Source: Acutalibacter sp.
GTDB taxonomy: Bacteria > Bacillota > Clostridia > Oscillospirales > Acutalibacteraceae
Length of the DNA stretch: 64,000 nucleotides
Direction of reading: 5' to 3'
Assembly (NCBI GenBank): GCA_020025775.1
Contig: JAHHRN010000007.1
Span: 62,001-126,000 of the forward strand
Below are positions 42,803-51,316 of the stretch, piece after piece; within the stretch, counting starts at the first letter, position 1, and each line of letters opens with the position of its first letter. The position numbers and the translations under genes were made by a program. The notes under the pieces were generated by a model. That model ran no database searches and was not told the DNA's origin. It saw nothing but the letters and a program-made list of their open reading frames with translations.

Positions 42803-44089
42803 TTACGCCTTCAGAATGGAATCGTATCGTTTATAGGTCTTAACATCAATCGCTTTAATGAACGCCACCAGACCCCAACAGCACATCATGGAAGAACCGC
42901 CGCGGCTGATAAAGGGGAGGGTAACACCCGTCCAGGGGAGCAGGTCGGTAACACCGAACACGTGCAGTGCCGCTTGGAAAAGGAGTAAGGAGGAGGCGGC
43001 GAGTGCCGCAATCGAGTAAAACGAGGAACGCGCCGCTACCGCATAGCGAATGCTGTAAACAACGAGCGCTACAAAGGTCAAAAGCACCAAAAAGGCGATT
43101 AAGATGCCGTATTCCTCGCAGACCATACCAAAGGCTAAATCTTCCGTTGCGGCATAGACGTTACGGAGCTTGCCGTTGCCGATGCCGAGACCGAAAAGAC
43201 CGCCGCTCACGGCATAAATGAGAACGCGTACCTGCTGATAGCCGCCGGTCGCCGCATAATCCCAAATGTGCCGATAGGTTTCAAATCGTTTCATAACATA
43301 GGGTTTAAAGGTGACAACACCCACACCGCCCGTGAGCGCCGCGGCACAGACGAGGAAAATCGTTTTGATGTCGCCGGAGCGAAGAAACGCGATGACAATA
43401 AATGTAAAGAAGAAGATAAGTGCCGTACCGAAATCTTTCATCAGGAAGAGAAGCCCAACGCAGGAGACGGCAAATAAGATATATTTGGTTAAGCTCTTTG
43501 TGGATTGTAAATGCTCGAGCGTTGCCGCGCCGACAAAGACGAAGGCGATTTTAACAAGCTCGGACGGCTGAATGGAAAAGAGCGGATGGCTTTTACTGCC
43601 GATGATAATCCAGTTCTTTGCGCCGTTGATTTCACTGCCAAACAGGAGGGTGAAAACGAGCGCCGCAATCGCTAAAAAGGCAATCGGCATACGAAGCTTA
43701 ATCGCACGCTCGGTGTCGCTTAAAATCCAAAGCAGGAAGATGAAAACGCTGATACCCATTAATACCGCGATGAGCTGTGTATAAGCCTTGTCGGGGTAAA
43801 CGCTGGTCGTCAGTGTCAGACCGATACCGGTTAGGAAAAAGGCAATCAGCTCGATTTCAAAGCTTTTTCGCTTTAAGAACACACCAAAGACTAAGAAATA
43901 AATCCATTCAGTTAGAATATAAACAGTAAAGACCGTAAATAGGGTTGTGTTGCTTTCCTGCGTTCCGTTAATAAAAATCTGGAACATGGAAATGACTTGA
44001 AAAACGGTCATCAGCAGTAAAAGAAACTGCCATTTTACGGGCTTTCTGTATGTTTTTTTACGAGTTTTCTGCATACCTTCTGCCCTCAC
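42803..44089 (-). CDS. FtsW/RodA/SpoVE family peptidoglycan polymerase
   Basis: 428 residues, about ten membrane spans. SEDS motifs: GAKNWIIIGS, LLFLMKDFGTALIFF and the late TLPFISRGGSSMMCCWGLVA. The start is either GTG at 44089, overlapping the FHA stop by four bases, or ATG at 44074; the former is given. SEDS proteins polymerise lipid II with a cognate class B PBP, here the downstream gene. Confidence 0.93.
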   Translation of the reverse strand: MRAEGMQKTRKKTYRKPVKWQFLLLLMTVFQVISMFQIFINGTQESNTTLFTVFTVYILTEWIYFLVFGVFLKRKSFEIELIAFFLTGIGLTLTTSVYPDKAYTQLIAVLMGISVFIFLLWILSDTERAIKLRMPIAFLAIAALVFTLLFGSEINGAKNWIIIGSKSHPLFSIQPSELVKIAFVFVGAATLEHLQSTKSLTKYILFAVSCVGLLFLMKDFGTALIFFFTFIVIAFLRSGDIKTIFLVCAAALTGGVGVVTFKPYVMKRFETYRHIWDYAATGGYQQVRVLIYAVSGGLFGLGIGNGKLRNVYAATEDLAFGMVCEEYGILIAFLVLLTFVALVVYSIRYAVAARSSFYSIAALAASSLLLFQAALHVFGVTDLLPWTGVTLPFISRGGSSMMCCWGLVAFIKAIDVKTYKRYDSILKA

Positions 44090-44817
44090 GATTCTCTAAA
44101 TAAGAAGCTGTATTCCCCAAGCGAAATCACGTCACCGTCATAAATGGGAAACGTGCCAAATACGGATTCACCGTTTAAGTAGGTGTCGCCGTTCTCGGTT
44201 AAGTCCGCCAGCATCCAGCCGTCACGGGAAAGATAAAGCTCTGCGTGCTCTGCGGCAATGTCCGGCATCGGGAGGCAAATATTACAATGTCTACTTCTGC
44301 CTAAAAGACATTCGCTGTCTAAATAAAACGCGCTGTGGTCAGCGAGATTGACAAGTCTTGTGGCGTTGGTGTAGTCGATTTTCTCTTTAGAACCGGTCTG
44401 CTCATTGCCGTAACCGTTGGAGGAAAATCGCATAACCACGTTGCCAAAGGAAAGTGTATCGCCGTTTTGAAGCTTTGCGCTGTGGCGAATCTGTGCACCG
44501 TTTACATAAACACCGGTTTTTGACTCGGTATCGAAAATGTGCCAGCCGTCTTTGCGAAGTGCCAAAACCGCGTGGAATCGGGAAACGGTGCCGTATTTTT
44601 TCAAATCAATGTCACAGGCACGGCTTCTGCCGATAGAGGTTTCCCAGTTGGAAATCGGAATTTCACTGTCATCTGCTAAATTGAGCAGAGTCGCCATGGT
44701 TTCTTTTCGCGGTTTTAAACGGAACAAAGAAAAGACACAGCGCAGTAAAATAAACAAGGCAAACAGGGCAAGTACATAACGGGAAAGATATTCAAACTGC
44801 GTTAAAAATACTTCCAT
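44086..44817 (-). CDS. Membrane-anchored protein with two FHA domains
   Basis: 243 residues. One N-terminal span (about 12-30), a short linker, then two FHA phosphothreonine-binding domains: residues about 55-125 (SIGRSRACDIDL, SRFHAVL, GVYVNGAQI) and about 160-240 (LLGRSRHCNICL, AEHAELY, DTYLNGESV). The genetic link to SEDS polymerase and PBP suggests Ser/Thr kinase control of wall synthesis; kinase gene is not in the window. Confidence 0.9.
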   Translation of the reverse strand: MEVFLTQFEYLSRYVLALFALFILLRCVFSLFRLKPRKETMATLLNLADDSEIPISNWETSIGRSRACDIDLKKYGTVSRFHAVLALRKDGWHIFDTESKTGVYVNGAQIRHSAKLQNGDTLSFGNVVMRFSSNGYGNEQTGSKEKIDYTNATRLVNLADHSAFYLDSECLLGRSRHCNICLPMPDIAAEHAELYLSRDGWMLADLTENGDTYLNGESVFGTFPIYDGDVISLGEYSFLFRES

Positions 44818-44969
44818 AAATTGCCCTCCTTTTAAAGTTTCTAAAAAATATTACATACTTTTATAGAATACTGCTAATTCACTTAAAAGTCAATGATTTT
44901 CCGGGAGCTTTTTCCAGTAAAATCAAGGCTTTTGCGCTGAAAATGTTTCGGGATTTTTTATTTATATAT

Positions 44970-45005
44970 GAAAAAAAGGGACTGTAAAAAACACAGTCCC
45001 TTTTC
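44970..45005 (-). terminator. Terminator after the NhaC gene
   Basis: Stem AAAAGGGACTGT / ACAGTCCCTTTT with minus-strand T-run. Confidence 0.88.
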
Positions 45006-45021
45006 AGCCTATAAGAATGCT

Positions 45022-46458
45022 TTAGACGGTTTCTTCCAAAGCCTGCTGCTCTGCAGCTTCCGCTTCCATTTCCGTTTTTTTTGCCGCGACTTCGGATTCG
45101 GGACAATCATATTCCCAATTCCAAGGATTTTTGCGGCAAGCACGATCCGCAAAGGGAACGTAAATGGAAAGGATACCAAAGAGTGCGAGTGCCCAGCAAT
45201 ACCACATGTTCGGGATAATGTCGATGGGCGCGAGAGTTACACCATATTGGTTGGTTAAGGATGCTGCGACCAAAAGCTGCGCGCCGTAAGGGATAAGACC
45301 CTGGAACACGCATGCAAAAATGTCTAAAAGGGACGCGGTGCGTCTGGGATCAATTTTATATTCACGGCTGATATCTTTTGCAATACCGCCGCTGAGAACG
45401 ATAGCAACTGTGTTGTTTGCAGTTGCACAATCTGCTAAGGAAACGAGCGTTGCAACGCCAACCTGTGCGGATTTATGGCCCTTCATCATGTGACGGAGCT
45501 TGTCGATAAGCCAAACAATGCCGCCGTTTTTGGTGATGAGTGCGGACATACCCGCGCAAAGGAGGGTTAAGAAAAACACTTCATTCATACCGGTGAAGCC
45601 GTTCCAAACGCTCTGCGCAAATTCAAAGATAGTAAGGGAGTGGCTAAAGAAGCCAACGAGACCGGCAGAAAAAATACCGATGGTAAGTACCAAAAAGACG
45701 TTCATACCGGCGAGAGCTAAAACTAAAACGAGTAAATAAGGTAAAACCTTAATGAGGTTGTAGTCTAAGGATTCCATAACCGGAGCAGAATCAGGTCTGC
45801 CGAGGAAAAGGAATAAAATTAAAGAAATGAGCGCCGCGGGAAGTGCAATGTAAAAGTTCACGCGGAACTTGTCGCGCATTTCGCAGTTCTGCGAACGGGT
45901 AGCTGCAATGGTTGTGTCGGAAATCATGGAAAGATTATCACCGAACATTGCGCCGCCGACACATGCACCGAGCATGAGCGGTACGCTAAGACCGCTTTTA
46001 TCTGCTACGCCAACTGCAATCGGAACAATGGCACTAATGGTGCCCATGGAGCTGCCGGTTGCAGTGCCCATAAACGCGGAAATCAAAAACATGCCGGCAA
46101 CGAGAAACTGCACCGGAACATGGCTGAGACCTAGGTTAATGGTTGCATCCAAGCCGCCCATTTTGCTTGCCACTGCCGAAAAAGCACCTGCCAGAAGATA
46201 AATCACCAACATGGTTAAAACATCTTCCTGACCTGCGCCGTTGGCAAAGGTTCTAAATCGTTCGGTCATGCTGCCCTTGGACATAGCAAAAGCCAAAAGC
46301 ACAGCAATAAACATTGCAGTTACAGAGGGAAACTGATAAAAAGCCATTTCCACACCCTGGTGTTGTAGGATTAAACCTGCACCAAGATAAATGGCGACAA
46401 ATACGGCAAAAGGAAGCAGTGCCCAGCCGTTTCCGATTTTCTGCTTGTTTTGTTTCAT
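45022..46458 (-). CDS. Na+/H+ antiporter, NhaC family
   Basis: 478 residues, about 11-12 spans. NhaC-type features include FMGTATGSSMGTISAIVPIAVGVAD, CVGGAMFGDNLSMISDTTIAATRSQNC and LADCATANNTVAIVLSGGIAKDIS. Members exchange Na+ for H+ or couple malate/lactate exchange. The tail is Glu/Ala-rich. It stands alone with its own promoter. Confidence 0.9.
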   Translation of the reverse strand: MKQNKQKIGNGWALLPFAVFVAIYLGAGLILQHQGVEMAFYQFPSVTAMFIAVLLAFAMSKGSMTERFRTFANGAGQEDVLTMLVIYLLAGAFSAVASKMGGLDATINLGLSHVPVQFLVAGMFLISAFMGTATGSSMGTISAIVPIAVGVADKSGLSVPLMLGACVGGAMFGDNLSMISDTTIAATRSQNCEMRDKFRVNFYIALPAALISLILFLFLGRPDSAPVMESLDYNLIKVLPYLLVLVLALAGMNVFLVLTIGIFSAGLVGFFSHSLTIFEFAQSVWNGFTGMNEVFFLTLLCAGMSALITKNGGIVWLIDKLRHMMKGHKSAQVGVATLVSLADCATANNTVAIVLSGGIAKDISREYKIDPRRTASLLDIFACVFQGLIPYGAQLLVAASLTNQYGVTLAPIDIIPNMWYCWALALFGILSIYVPFADRACRKNPWNWEYDCPESEVAAKKTEMEAEAAEQQALEETV

Positions 46459-46499
46459 CGTGTTTTCCCTTCCTGTATAAAAAAAGATAATATTCTAAT

Positions 46500-46528
46500 A
46501 TTATACAATATTTCTAATTTAAAAACAA
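46500..46528 (-). promoter_or_regulatory. Promoter of the NhaC gene
   Basis: Minus-strand TTGTTT, 17-base spacer, TATAAT, about 40 bases upstream of the start codon. Confidence 0.6.
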
Positions 46529-46699
46529 TAACAAAGTGCCAAAAAAATAAGGCTCTACCGCCTTTAAATAGCACTCAACATTTTAAGTATATCACGGGCA
46601 AAAGGGGAATGCAATACTTTAAAGCAAGTACGTTCCAATTTCTATGAATTGTACAATTTAAAGGGATAAAGTTTAGATAGTTTTGTGCTTGAAATACCG

Positions 46700-47076
46700 T
46701 AACATATATGGTAGATTATAATCACAGAAAGGGAAAGGTGATACCGATGTACAGGTAGTCAAAAATCCCAAGCTTTAAACGAAAAGCGAAAGTTTAGGGT
46801 GCCGAATAAAATAACCGCACGAGCTTTTAAAAAGCAAATTTGCAGATAGATGTTCCAAAGTGGAACGGATTCGGAATCCTAAAGAAAAACTTCCAAAAAA
46901 ATCGTTTCAAGTTTTCTGCAAAGAAATCTTTTCATAAGAAGAGTGAAAAGGTTTCGGGAACCTATAGAAAGAGAGGTAACCATATGAAGTTAGATATTGA
47001 AAATCAGCAGAAATAGCCCTTGACCAGTATGAGATGTGTAAAGAAACATCGGTCAAGGGCTATTTCTATTTTACCT
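46700..47076 (+). ncRNA. Orphan leader-like transcript with minimal ORFs and terminator
   Basis: This stretch has no normal gene. It holds AAAGGTGATACCG-ATG followed by the codons for M-Y-R-stop (46747), several short stems (e.g. GTTCCAAAGTGGAAC near 46853), then AGAGAGGTAACCAT before an ATG (46984) encoding M-K-L-D-I-E-N-Q-Q-K-stop. The stop codon is inside a strong terminator, stem AATAGCCCTTGACC / GGTCAAGGGCTATT (47010-47076). A leader-peptide attenuator would look like this, but no gene follows on this strand. Function and exact ends are not known; a possible -10 TATAAT is near 46714. Confidence 0.4.
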
Positions 47077-47089
47077 TTTAATTTCATAT

Positions 47090-47150
47090 GGAAAAAGCAC
47101 CGAATGAAGAAACGCCGCAGGGCGCTTTTTTTATGTCCGGTGCTTTATTT
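47090..47150 (-). terminator. Terminator of the shikimate operon
   Basis: Outer stem AAAAGCACCG / CGGTGCTTTT encloses an inner AAAGCGCC / GGCGTTT stem; minus-strand T-run follows. Confidence 0.65.
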
Positions 47151-47165
47151 TTGCTTTATTCTGAA

Positions 47166-47597
47166 TTAGTGCTTTTCGGTGAGATCATGCAGAGCTTCTA
47201 TGTAGCCTGCAAAGCCTTTGCCGATAATGGTTTTTTGACAGCAGTCGCGCACATAGGAAATCTGACGGTAGCTTTCGCGCTTGGAAACATCGGAAAGATG
47301 CACTTCTACGGTCGGAATGCCCACGGCCTTTATCGCGTCGGCAATCGCAAGGCTCGTGTGCGTGTAGGCGGCAGGATTTAAAATGATGCCGTCCACGTTG
47401 CCGTAGGCCTCTTGGATTTTATCAACCAGTGCACCCTCGTGATTCGACTGAAAGCATTCGACCGAAACACCCAAAAGCGCGGCTTCCTGTTCGATTAGGG
47501 AAACCAAATCCCGATAGGTGCCCGTGCCGTAAATTTCGGGTTCGCGAATCCCCAGCATATTGAGGTTTGGGCCGTTTAAAACTAAAATTTTCTGCAT
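47166..47597 (-). CDS. aroQ: 3-dehydroquinate dehydratase, type II
   Basis: 143 residues, dodecameric type II enzyme. LNGPNLNMLGIREPEIYG (with catalytic Tyr), QSNHEGALVDKIQEA, LNPAAYTHTSLAIADA (catalytic His) and VEVHLSDVSKRE are diagnostic. Last gene of the shikimate operon, one base from the AroE-AroK fusion. Confidence 0.96.
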   Translation of the reverse strand: MQKILVLNGPNLNMLGIREPEIYGTGTYRDLVSLIEQEAALLGVSVECFQSNHEGALVDKIQEAYGNVDGIILNPAAYTHTSLAIADAIKAVGIPTVEVHLSDVSKRESYRQISYVRDCCQKTIIGKGFAGYIEALHDLTEKH

Positions 47598-48779
47598 TTA
47601 TTTTACCTCGTTTTCAACCACATCATCCGCAAGGCACGCATAGGCGTCTTTTCGGCTTTCATAAAGGGCTTCTATAGAATGCTTTTCTGAAAGCGGTCTA
47701 CCCGCTGTCGGGAGACTCGAAAGCGCTCTTTTCACCCAAATAATCCGGGAATTCTGCCGAAGCAAATCGAAGTTTTCGGGCCTTGTCACAACGCCGCCGC
47801 CCGTGGCAATCACCGTGCCCGAAAGCTTGGTGACTTCTTTTAAAACTTCGGTTTCCAAAGCTCGGAAATAGGCTTCCCCGTGGGTTTCAAAAATTTTCGA
47901 AATAGGCATTTTCGCCTTTTCCTCAATGCACTTGTCGGTGTCAATAAAAGGCCTTTTATATTTTTCTGCCGCTTTTCTGCCAAGATAGCTTTTGCCGGCA
48001 CCCGGCATACCGATGAAGATAAGGTTTAATTTTAGGGCTTTGATTTCTTCAAATATTCGGTCTAAAGCTTCCTCGGCAATTTTCGCCCCTGTAAAAATCT
48101 CTGCCGCCTTTTTTGCCTGTGCCACGAGCATATAAAGTCCACCCGCGGCGGGAATATTTCGCCGCTCGGCATCTAAAAGGAACTTCGTTTTATAAGGGTT
48201 ATAAATTAAATCCACCGCGCCGGTGCAGTTTTTAAATACGGAAAAATCTACGGGACTTTCCCCGTTGTTCGGATACATTCCGACGGGTGTTGTATTCACG
48301 AGAATTTGGGCATCTGCGTGCAAAGAGAGATTTTCATAATTGTTTTTTCCGCTTCTCGAAATCACGATAACTTCTTTTGCGCCTAAATCCTGAAGCGCGG
48401 TTTGCACGGTGAGGGAAGCACCGCCACTGCCAAAGACCAGACATTTTTTGCCGCTGACGGCAATATCGGCGTGCTTTAAAAGGGCGCAGAATCCGAAATA
48501 ATCCGTGTTATAGCCGCAAAGCTCGCCGTCTTTCCAAAGCAGGGTGTTCACACTGCCGATTCGTTCGGCTTCGGGCGAAATGCGGTCGCAAAAGGACATC
48601 ACGGTTTTTTTATAGGGTATTGTTACGTTAAAACCCTTATATTGCCCCGATTTTATGAAGTTTTCGAGATTTTCTTTTTCCACTTCACAAAGGTCGTAAG
48701 GGTACTGCCCGAACCTTGCGTGAATCTCCGGAGAAAAGCTGTGCTTTAGGGTTTCTCCGAGCAATCCGAATTTTTCCAT
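47598..48779 (-). CDS. aroEK: Shikimate dehydrogenase-shikimate kinase fusion
   Basis: 393 residues, two enzymes in one chain. Residues 1 to about 235 are AroE: LGETLKHSFSPEIH, FNVTIPYKK (catalytic Lys), NTLLWKDGELCGYNTD (Asp) and NADP loop FGSGGASLTVQ. Residues about 245-393 are AroK: P-loop GMPGAGKSY, DTDKCIEEK, GGGVVTR and the LID Arg segment AGRPL. They catalyse consecutive steps 4 and 5 of the pathway. No stop or internal ribosome site separates them. Confidence 0.95.
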   Translation of the reverse strand: MEKFGLLGETLKHSFSPEIHARFGQYPYDLCEVEKENLENFIKSGQYKGFNVTIPYKKTVMSFCDRISPEAERIGSVNTLLWKDGELCGYNTDYFGFCALLKHADIAVSGKKCLVFGSGGASLTVQTALQDLGAKEVIVISRSGKNNYENLSLHADAQILVNTTPVGMYPNNGESPVDFSVFKNCTGAVDLIYNPYKTKFLLDAERRNIPAAGGLYMLVAQAKKAAEIFTGAKIAEEALDRIFEEIKALKLNLIFIGMPGAGKSYLGRKAAEKYKRPFIDTDKCIEEKAKMPISKIFETHGEAYFRALETEVLKEVTKLSGTVIATGGGVVTRPENFDLLRQNSRIIWVKRALSSLPTAGRPLSEKHSIEALYESRKDAYACLADDVVENEVK

Positions 48780-48791
48780 GGGATGCCCTTT

Positions 48792-49121
48792 CTATTTGTT
48801 TTCGTTTTTAAAAGCTTCCAGCGCTTTTTCGATTTCTTCTAAGGAAGCATCGGAAAGCCCCAAAGCCTTTCTTTGCCTATCTTTACTCAGCTCCATAATC
48901 AGACGATATAAAAGCCGCGCGTGCGCCTTGTTTTCGTCCAAAACGCGGCTTTCGATTTTTTGAAGCTTTTCTTCTTCTCGAGTTTGATCCGTAATCGGTA
49001 AGTGCTTTTCTTCTTTATAAGCCGCAATCTGCGCAGATACCTGTTGGCGTTCTTCGAAGGATTTTAAAATTTCGGCGTCGAGCGCATCAATTTGTTTCCT
49101 TAATTTGTCTAAATCTTCCAT
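48792..49121 (-). CDS. Chorismate mutase, AroQ class
   Basis: 109 residues. All-helical chorismate mutase converting chorismate to prephenate. EDLDKLRKQIDALDAEILKSFEERQQVSAQIAAYK has the family's helix 1 with the catalytic Arg and Lys positions; a second Arg follows in the ENKAHARLLYRLIMELSK helix. Encoded between aroC and the AroE-AroK fusion, 12 bases from the latter. Confidence 0.9.
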   Translation of the reverse strand: MEDLDKLRKQIDALDAEILKSFEERQQVSAQIAAYKEEKHLPITDQTREEEKLQKIESRVLDENKAHARLLYRLIMELSKDRQRKALGLSDASLEEIEKALEAFKNENK

Positions 49122-49124
49122 GCC

Positions 49125-50129
49125 TCAGCCCTCCTTTTTGGCATCTAAATAGAGATCATAAAGGGCGATGGCAGTTGCCGCCTCCACACAGGGAACGGCA
49201 CGCAGCACCACGCAGGGGTCATGTCTGCCCTTGATTTCTAACTGCGCGCTTTCCGCCTTTTCGTAAAGAATGGTTTCCTGCTTTTGCGCAATCGAAGGGG
49301 TGGGCTTCATAGCGACACGGAAGAACAGCGGTGTGCCAACGGTAATGCCGCCGAGAACGCCGCCGCAGTGATTGGTTTTGGTTTGCACCTTGCCAGTTTC
49401 ATCATAATAAAAAGCGTCGTTATTCTGACTGCCGCAAAGCTTTGCGCTTTGAAAGCCGTCTCCAAACTCAATGCCCTTAACCGCCGGAATGGCAAAAATC
49501 GCCTGCGAGATTTTGTTTTCCACACCGTCAAATATCGGTGCGCCGAGCCCTACGGGTAAGCCCTCCACATGGCAGGAAACAATGCCGCCGAGAGAATCTC
49601 CCTTGGCTTTGGCTTCTTCTAAGACTTTTTGGAAATCTTTAGTCTGACCGCCGATTTCCGCAATCTCGGCATGAATGAAAATGCCTTCTTTTTCTAAAAT
49701 CTGCTTGCAAATGCCGCCGGCAATGCATAGGGGCGCAGTGAGTCTGCCCGAAAAATGACCACCACCGCGCACATCCTCAAAGCCTTTGTATTTCGCATGT
49801 GCCGTAAAATCGGCATGCCCCGGACGTGGCATTTTTTCCATGTTGCTGTAATCCTGCGCACGCGTATCGGTATTTTCGATGATAGCCGTCAAGGGTGCAC
49901 CGCAGGTGACACCGTTTAAAAGTCCTGAAAGGAATTTCGGTTCGTCGGTTTCCTTGCGCGGCGTTGTTAAATCGCTGTGCCCCGGTGCACGGCGCTGTAA
50001 AAAGGTCGAAAGTGCCTCAAAATCCAGCGTAATGCCGGCAGGCAGACCGTCCATCGTCACACCGATGGCTTCGGAATGGGACTGCCCGAAAATCGAGATT
50101 TTAATGTTATTTCCAAAGGTGGATGCCAT
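49125..50129 (-). CDS. aroC: Chorismate synthase
   Basis: 334 residues, slightly short for AroC. Makes chorismate from EPSP with reduced FMN. GQSHSEAIGVTMDGLPAG, RRAPGHSDLTTPRKETDEPKFLSG, RPGHADFTAHAKYK, RGGGHFSGRLTA and the C-terminal GRHDPCVVLRAVP are the family signatures. Two bases after aroA. Confidence 0.97.
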   Translation of the reverse strand: MASTFGNNIKISIFGQSHSEAIGVTMDGLPAGITLDFEALSTFLQRRAPGHSDLTTPRKETDEPKFLSGLLNGVTCGAPLTAIIENTDTRAQDYSNMEKMPRPGHADFTAHAKYKGFEDVRGGGHFSGRLTAPLCIAGGICKQILEKEGIFIHAEIAEIGGQTKDFQKVLEEAKAKGDSLGGIVSCHVEGLPVGLGAPIFDGVENKISQAIFAIPAVKGIEFGDGFQSAKLCGSQNNDAFYYDETGKVQTKTNHCGGVLGGITVGTPLFFRVAMKPTPSIAQKQETILYEKAESAQLEIKGRHDPCVVLRAVPCVEAATAIALYDLYLDAKKEG

Positions 50130-50131
50130 GA

Positions 50132-51316
50132 CTACTTCCTTTCTACGTTCTCCGCGAGGGAGAGTGCTTCTAAATCTTTAAAGAAATCGGGATAGGATTT
50201 GGAAACCGCCTCCGCACCGTAAATTTCAACTTTGTGTTTGGCAAGCAGAGAGACCATAGCGGCGAGCATCACAATTCTGTGGTCGCCGAACGATTCAGCC
50301 TTGCCACCCTCTAAGGGCTTGCCGCCCAAAATACGCAAACCGTCGGAGAGAACTTCTATCTTCGAGCCTAAAGAGAAGAGCACCGAAGCAATGCTTTCCA
50401 GTCGGTCGCTTTCCTTGAACCGCAAACGTGCGGCATTTCGAATGACGGTTTCGCCCTCTGCCGCCACGCCTAAAAACGCGAGCGCAGGAACTAAATCCGG
50501 AATTTGTGCCGCATCAATTTCGATGCCGTGCAAGGGGGCTTTCGAGACAAAGACACTGTCTTTCTGCACCTGTACATTTGCCCCGAAGCGGCGCAAAAGA
50601 GCTACAATTTCCTTGTCTCCCTGTGCCGAATGCAAATCTAAATGTCGAACACAAATGCCGTCGTCTAAGAGCGCACCGGCGCAAAGAAAAAAGGCGGCAC
50701 TCGACCAGTCACCCGAAACATGGTAGGCATCGGGGGAACGGTAGGTTTGATTGCCTTTTATATAAAATCCGTTGTCTGTTTTTTGAATTTCAATACCGAA
50801 GGCTTTTAGTGTTTGCAGGGTCATATCCACATAACCTGCGGATTGGAGCTTGCCTTCTATTATAATACGGCTGTCTGCCTTTAAAAGCGGAAGCGCGAAC
50901 AAAAGCCCGGAAATAAACTGGCTGGAAACATTGCCGCTTAAGTGAAATTCACCGGCTTGCAGTTGACCGCCGACATGAAACGGTGTCTCCCCCTGTGCAC
51001 TTAATTGCACGCCGTGGGAGAGAAGTGCCTCATAAAGCGGCGAAAGCGGACGGGCGGGGAGTCTGCCCTCTAAATGGAAGCGAACTTCTTTGCCGAGTGC
51101 CGCAACAACGGGAAGCAAAAAGCGAAATGTCGAGCCGCTTTCTTTGCAGTAAAGGTCGGCTTCTCCGTTTTCTAAGGCAGCTAGGCATTGTTTTGTGGCG
51201 TTTATATCGTCGGAGCTATCTTTTATATCCACTTTGCCGCTGTCCTTTGCCAAAAAGGCACAAATCAGTGCTCTGTGGGCGTCGGATTTTGAATCAATCG
51301 CGTTTATGCTTCGCAT
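50132..51316 (-). CDS. aroA: 3-phosphoshikimate 1-carboxyvinyltransferase (EPSP synthase)
   Basis: 394 residues from MRSINAIDSKSDAHRAL at 51316, which has AAAGGAGCTGGAG upstream. A 15-residue-longer start exists inside aroB but has no ribosome site. SKSDAHR binds substrate; SGSTFRFLLPV, DWSSAAFFLCAGALL, KESDRLE and GDHRIVMLAA are the standard motifs. Overlaps the aroB stop by 13 bases. The unusually short N-terminus removes part of the first strand seen in most EPSP synthases. Confidence 0.94.
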   Translation of the reverse strand: MRSINAIDSKSDAHRALICAFLAKDSGKVDIKDSSDDINATKQCLAALENGEADLYCKESGSTFRFLLPVVAALGKEVRFHLEGRLPARPLSPLYEALLSHGVQLSAQGETPFHVGGQLQAGEFHLSGNVSSQFISGLLFALPLLKADSRIIIEGKLQSAGYVDMTLQTLKAFGIEIQKTDNGFYIKGNQTYRSPDAYHVSGDWSSAAFFLCAGALLDDGICVRHLDLHSAQGDKEIVALLRRFGANVQVQKDSVFVSKAPLHGIEIDAAQIPDLVPALAFLGVAAEGETVIRNAARLRFKESDRLESIASVLFSLGSKIEVLSDGLRILGGKPLEGGKAESFGDHRIVMLAAMVSLLAKHKVEIYGAEAVSKSYPDFFKDLEALSLAENVERK

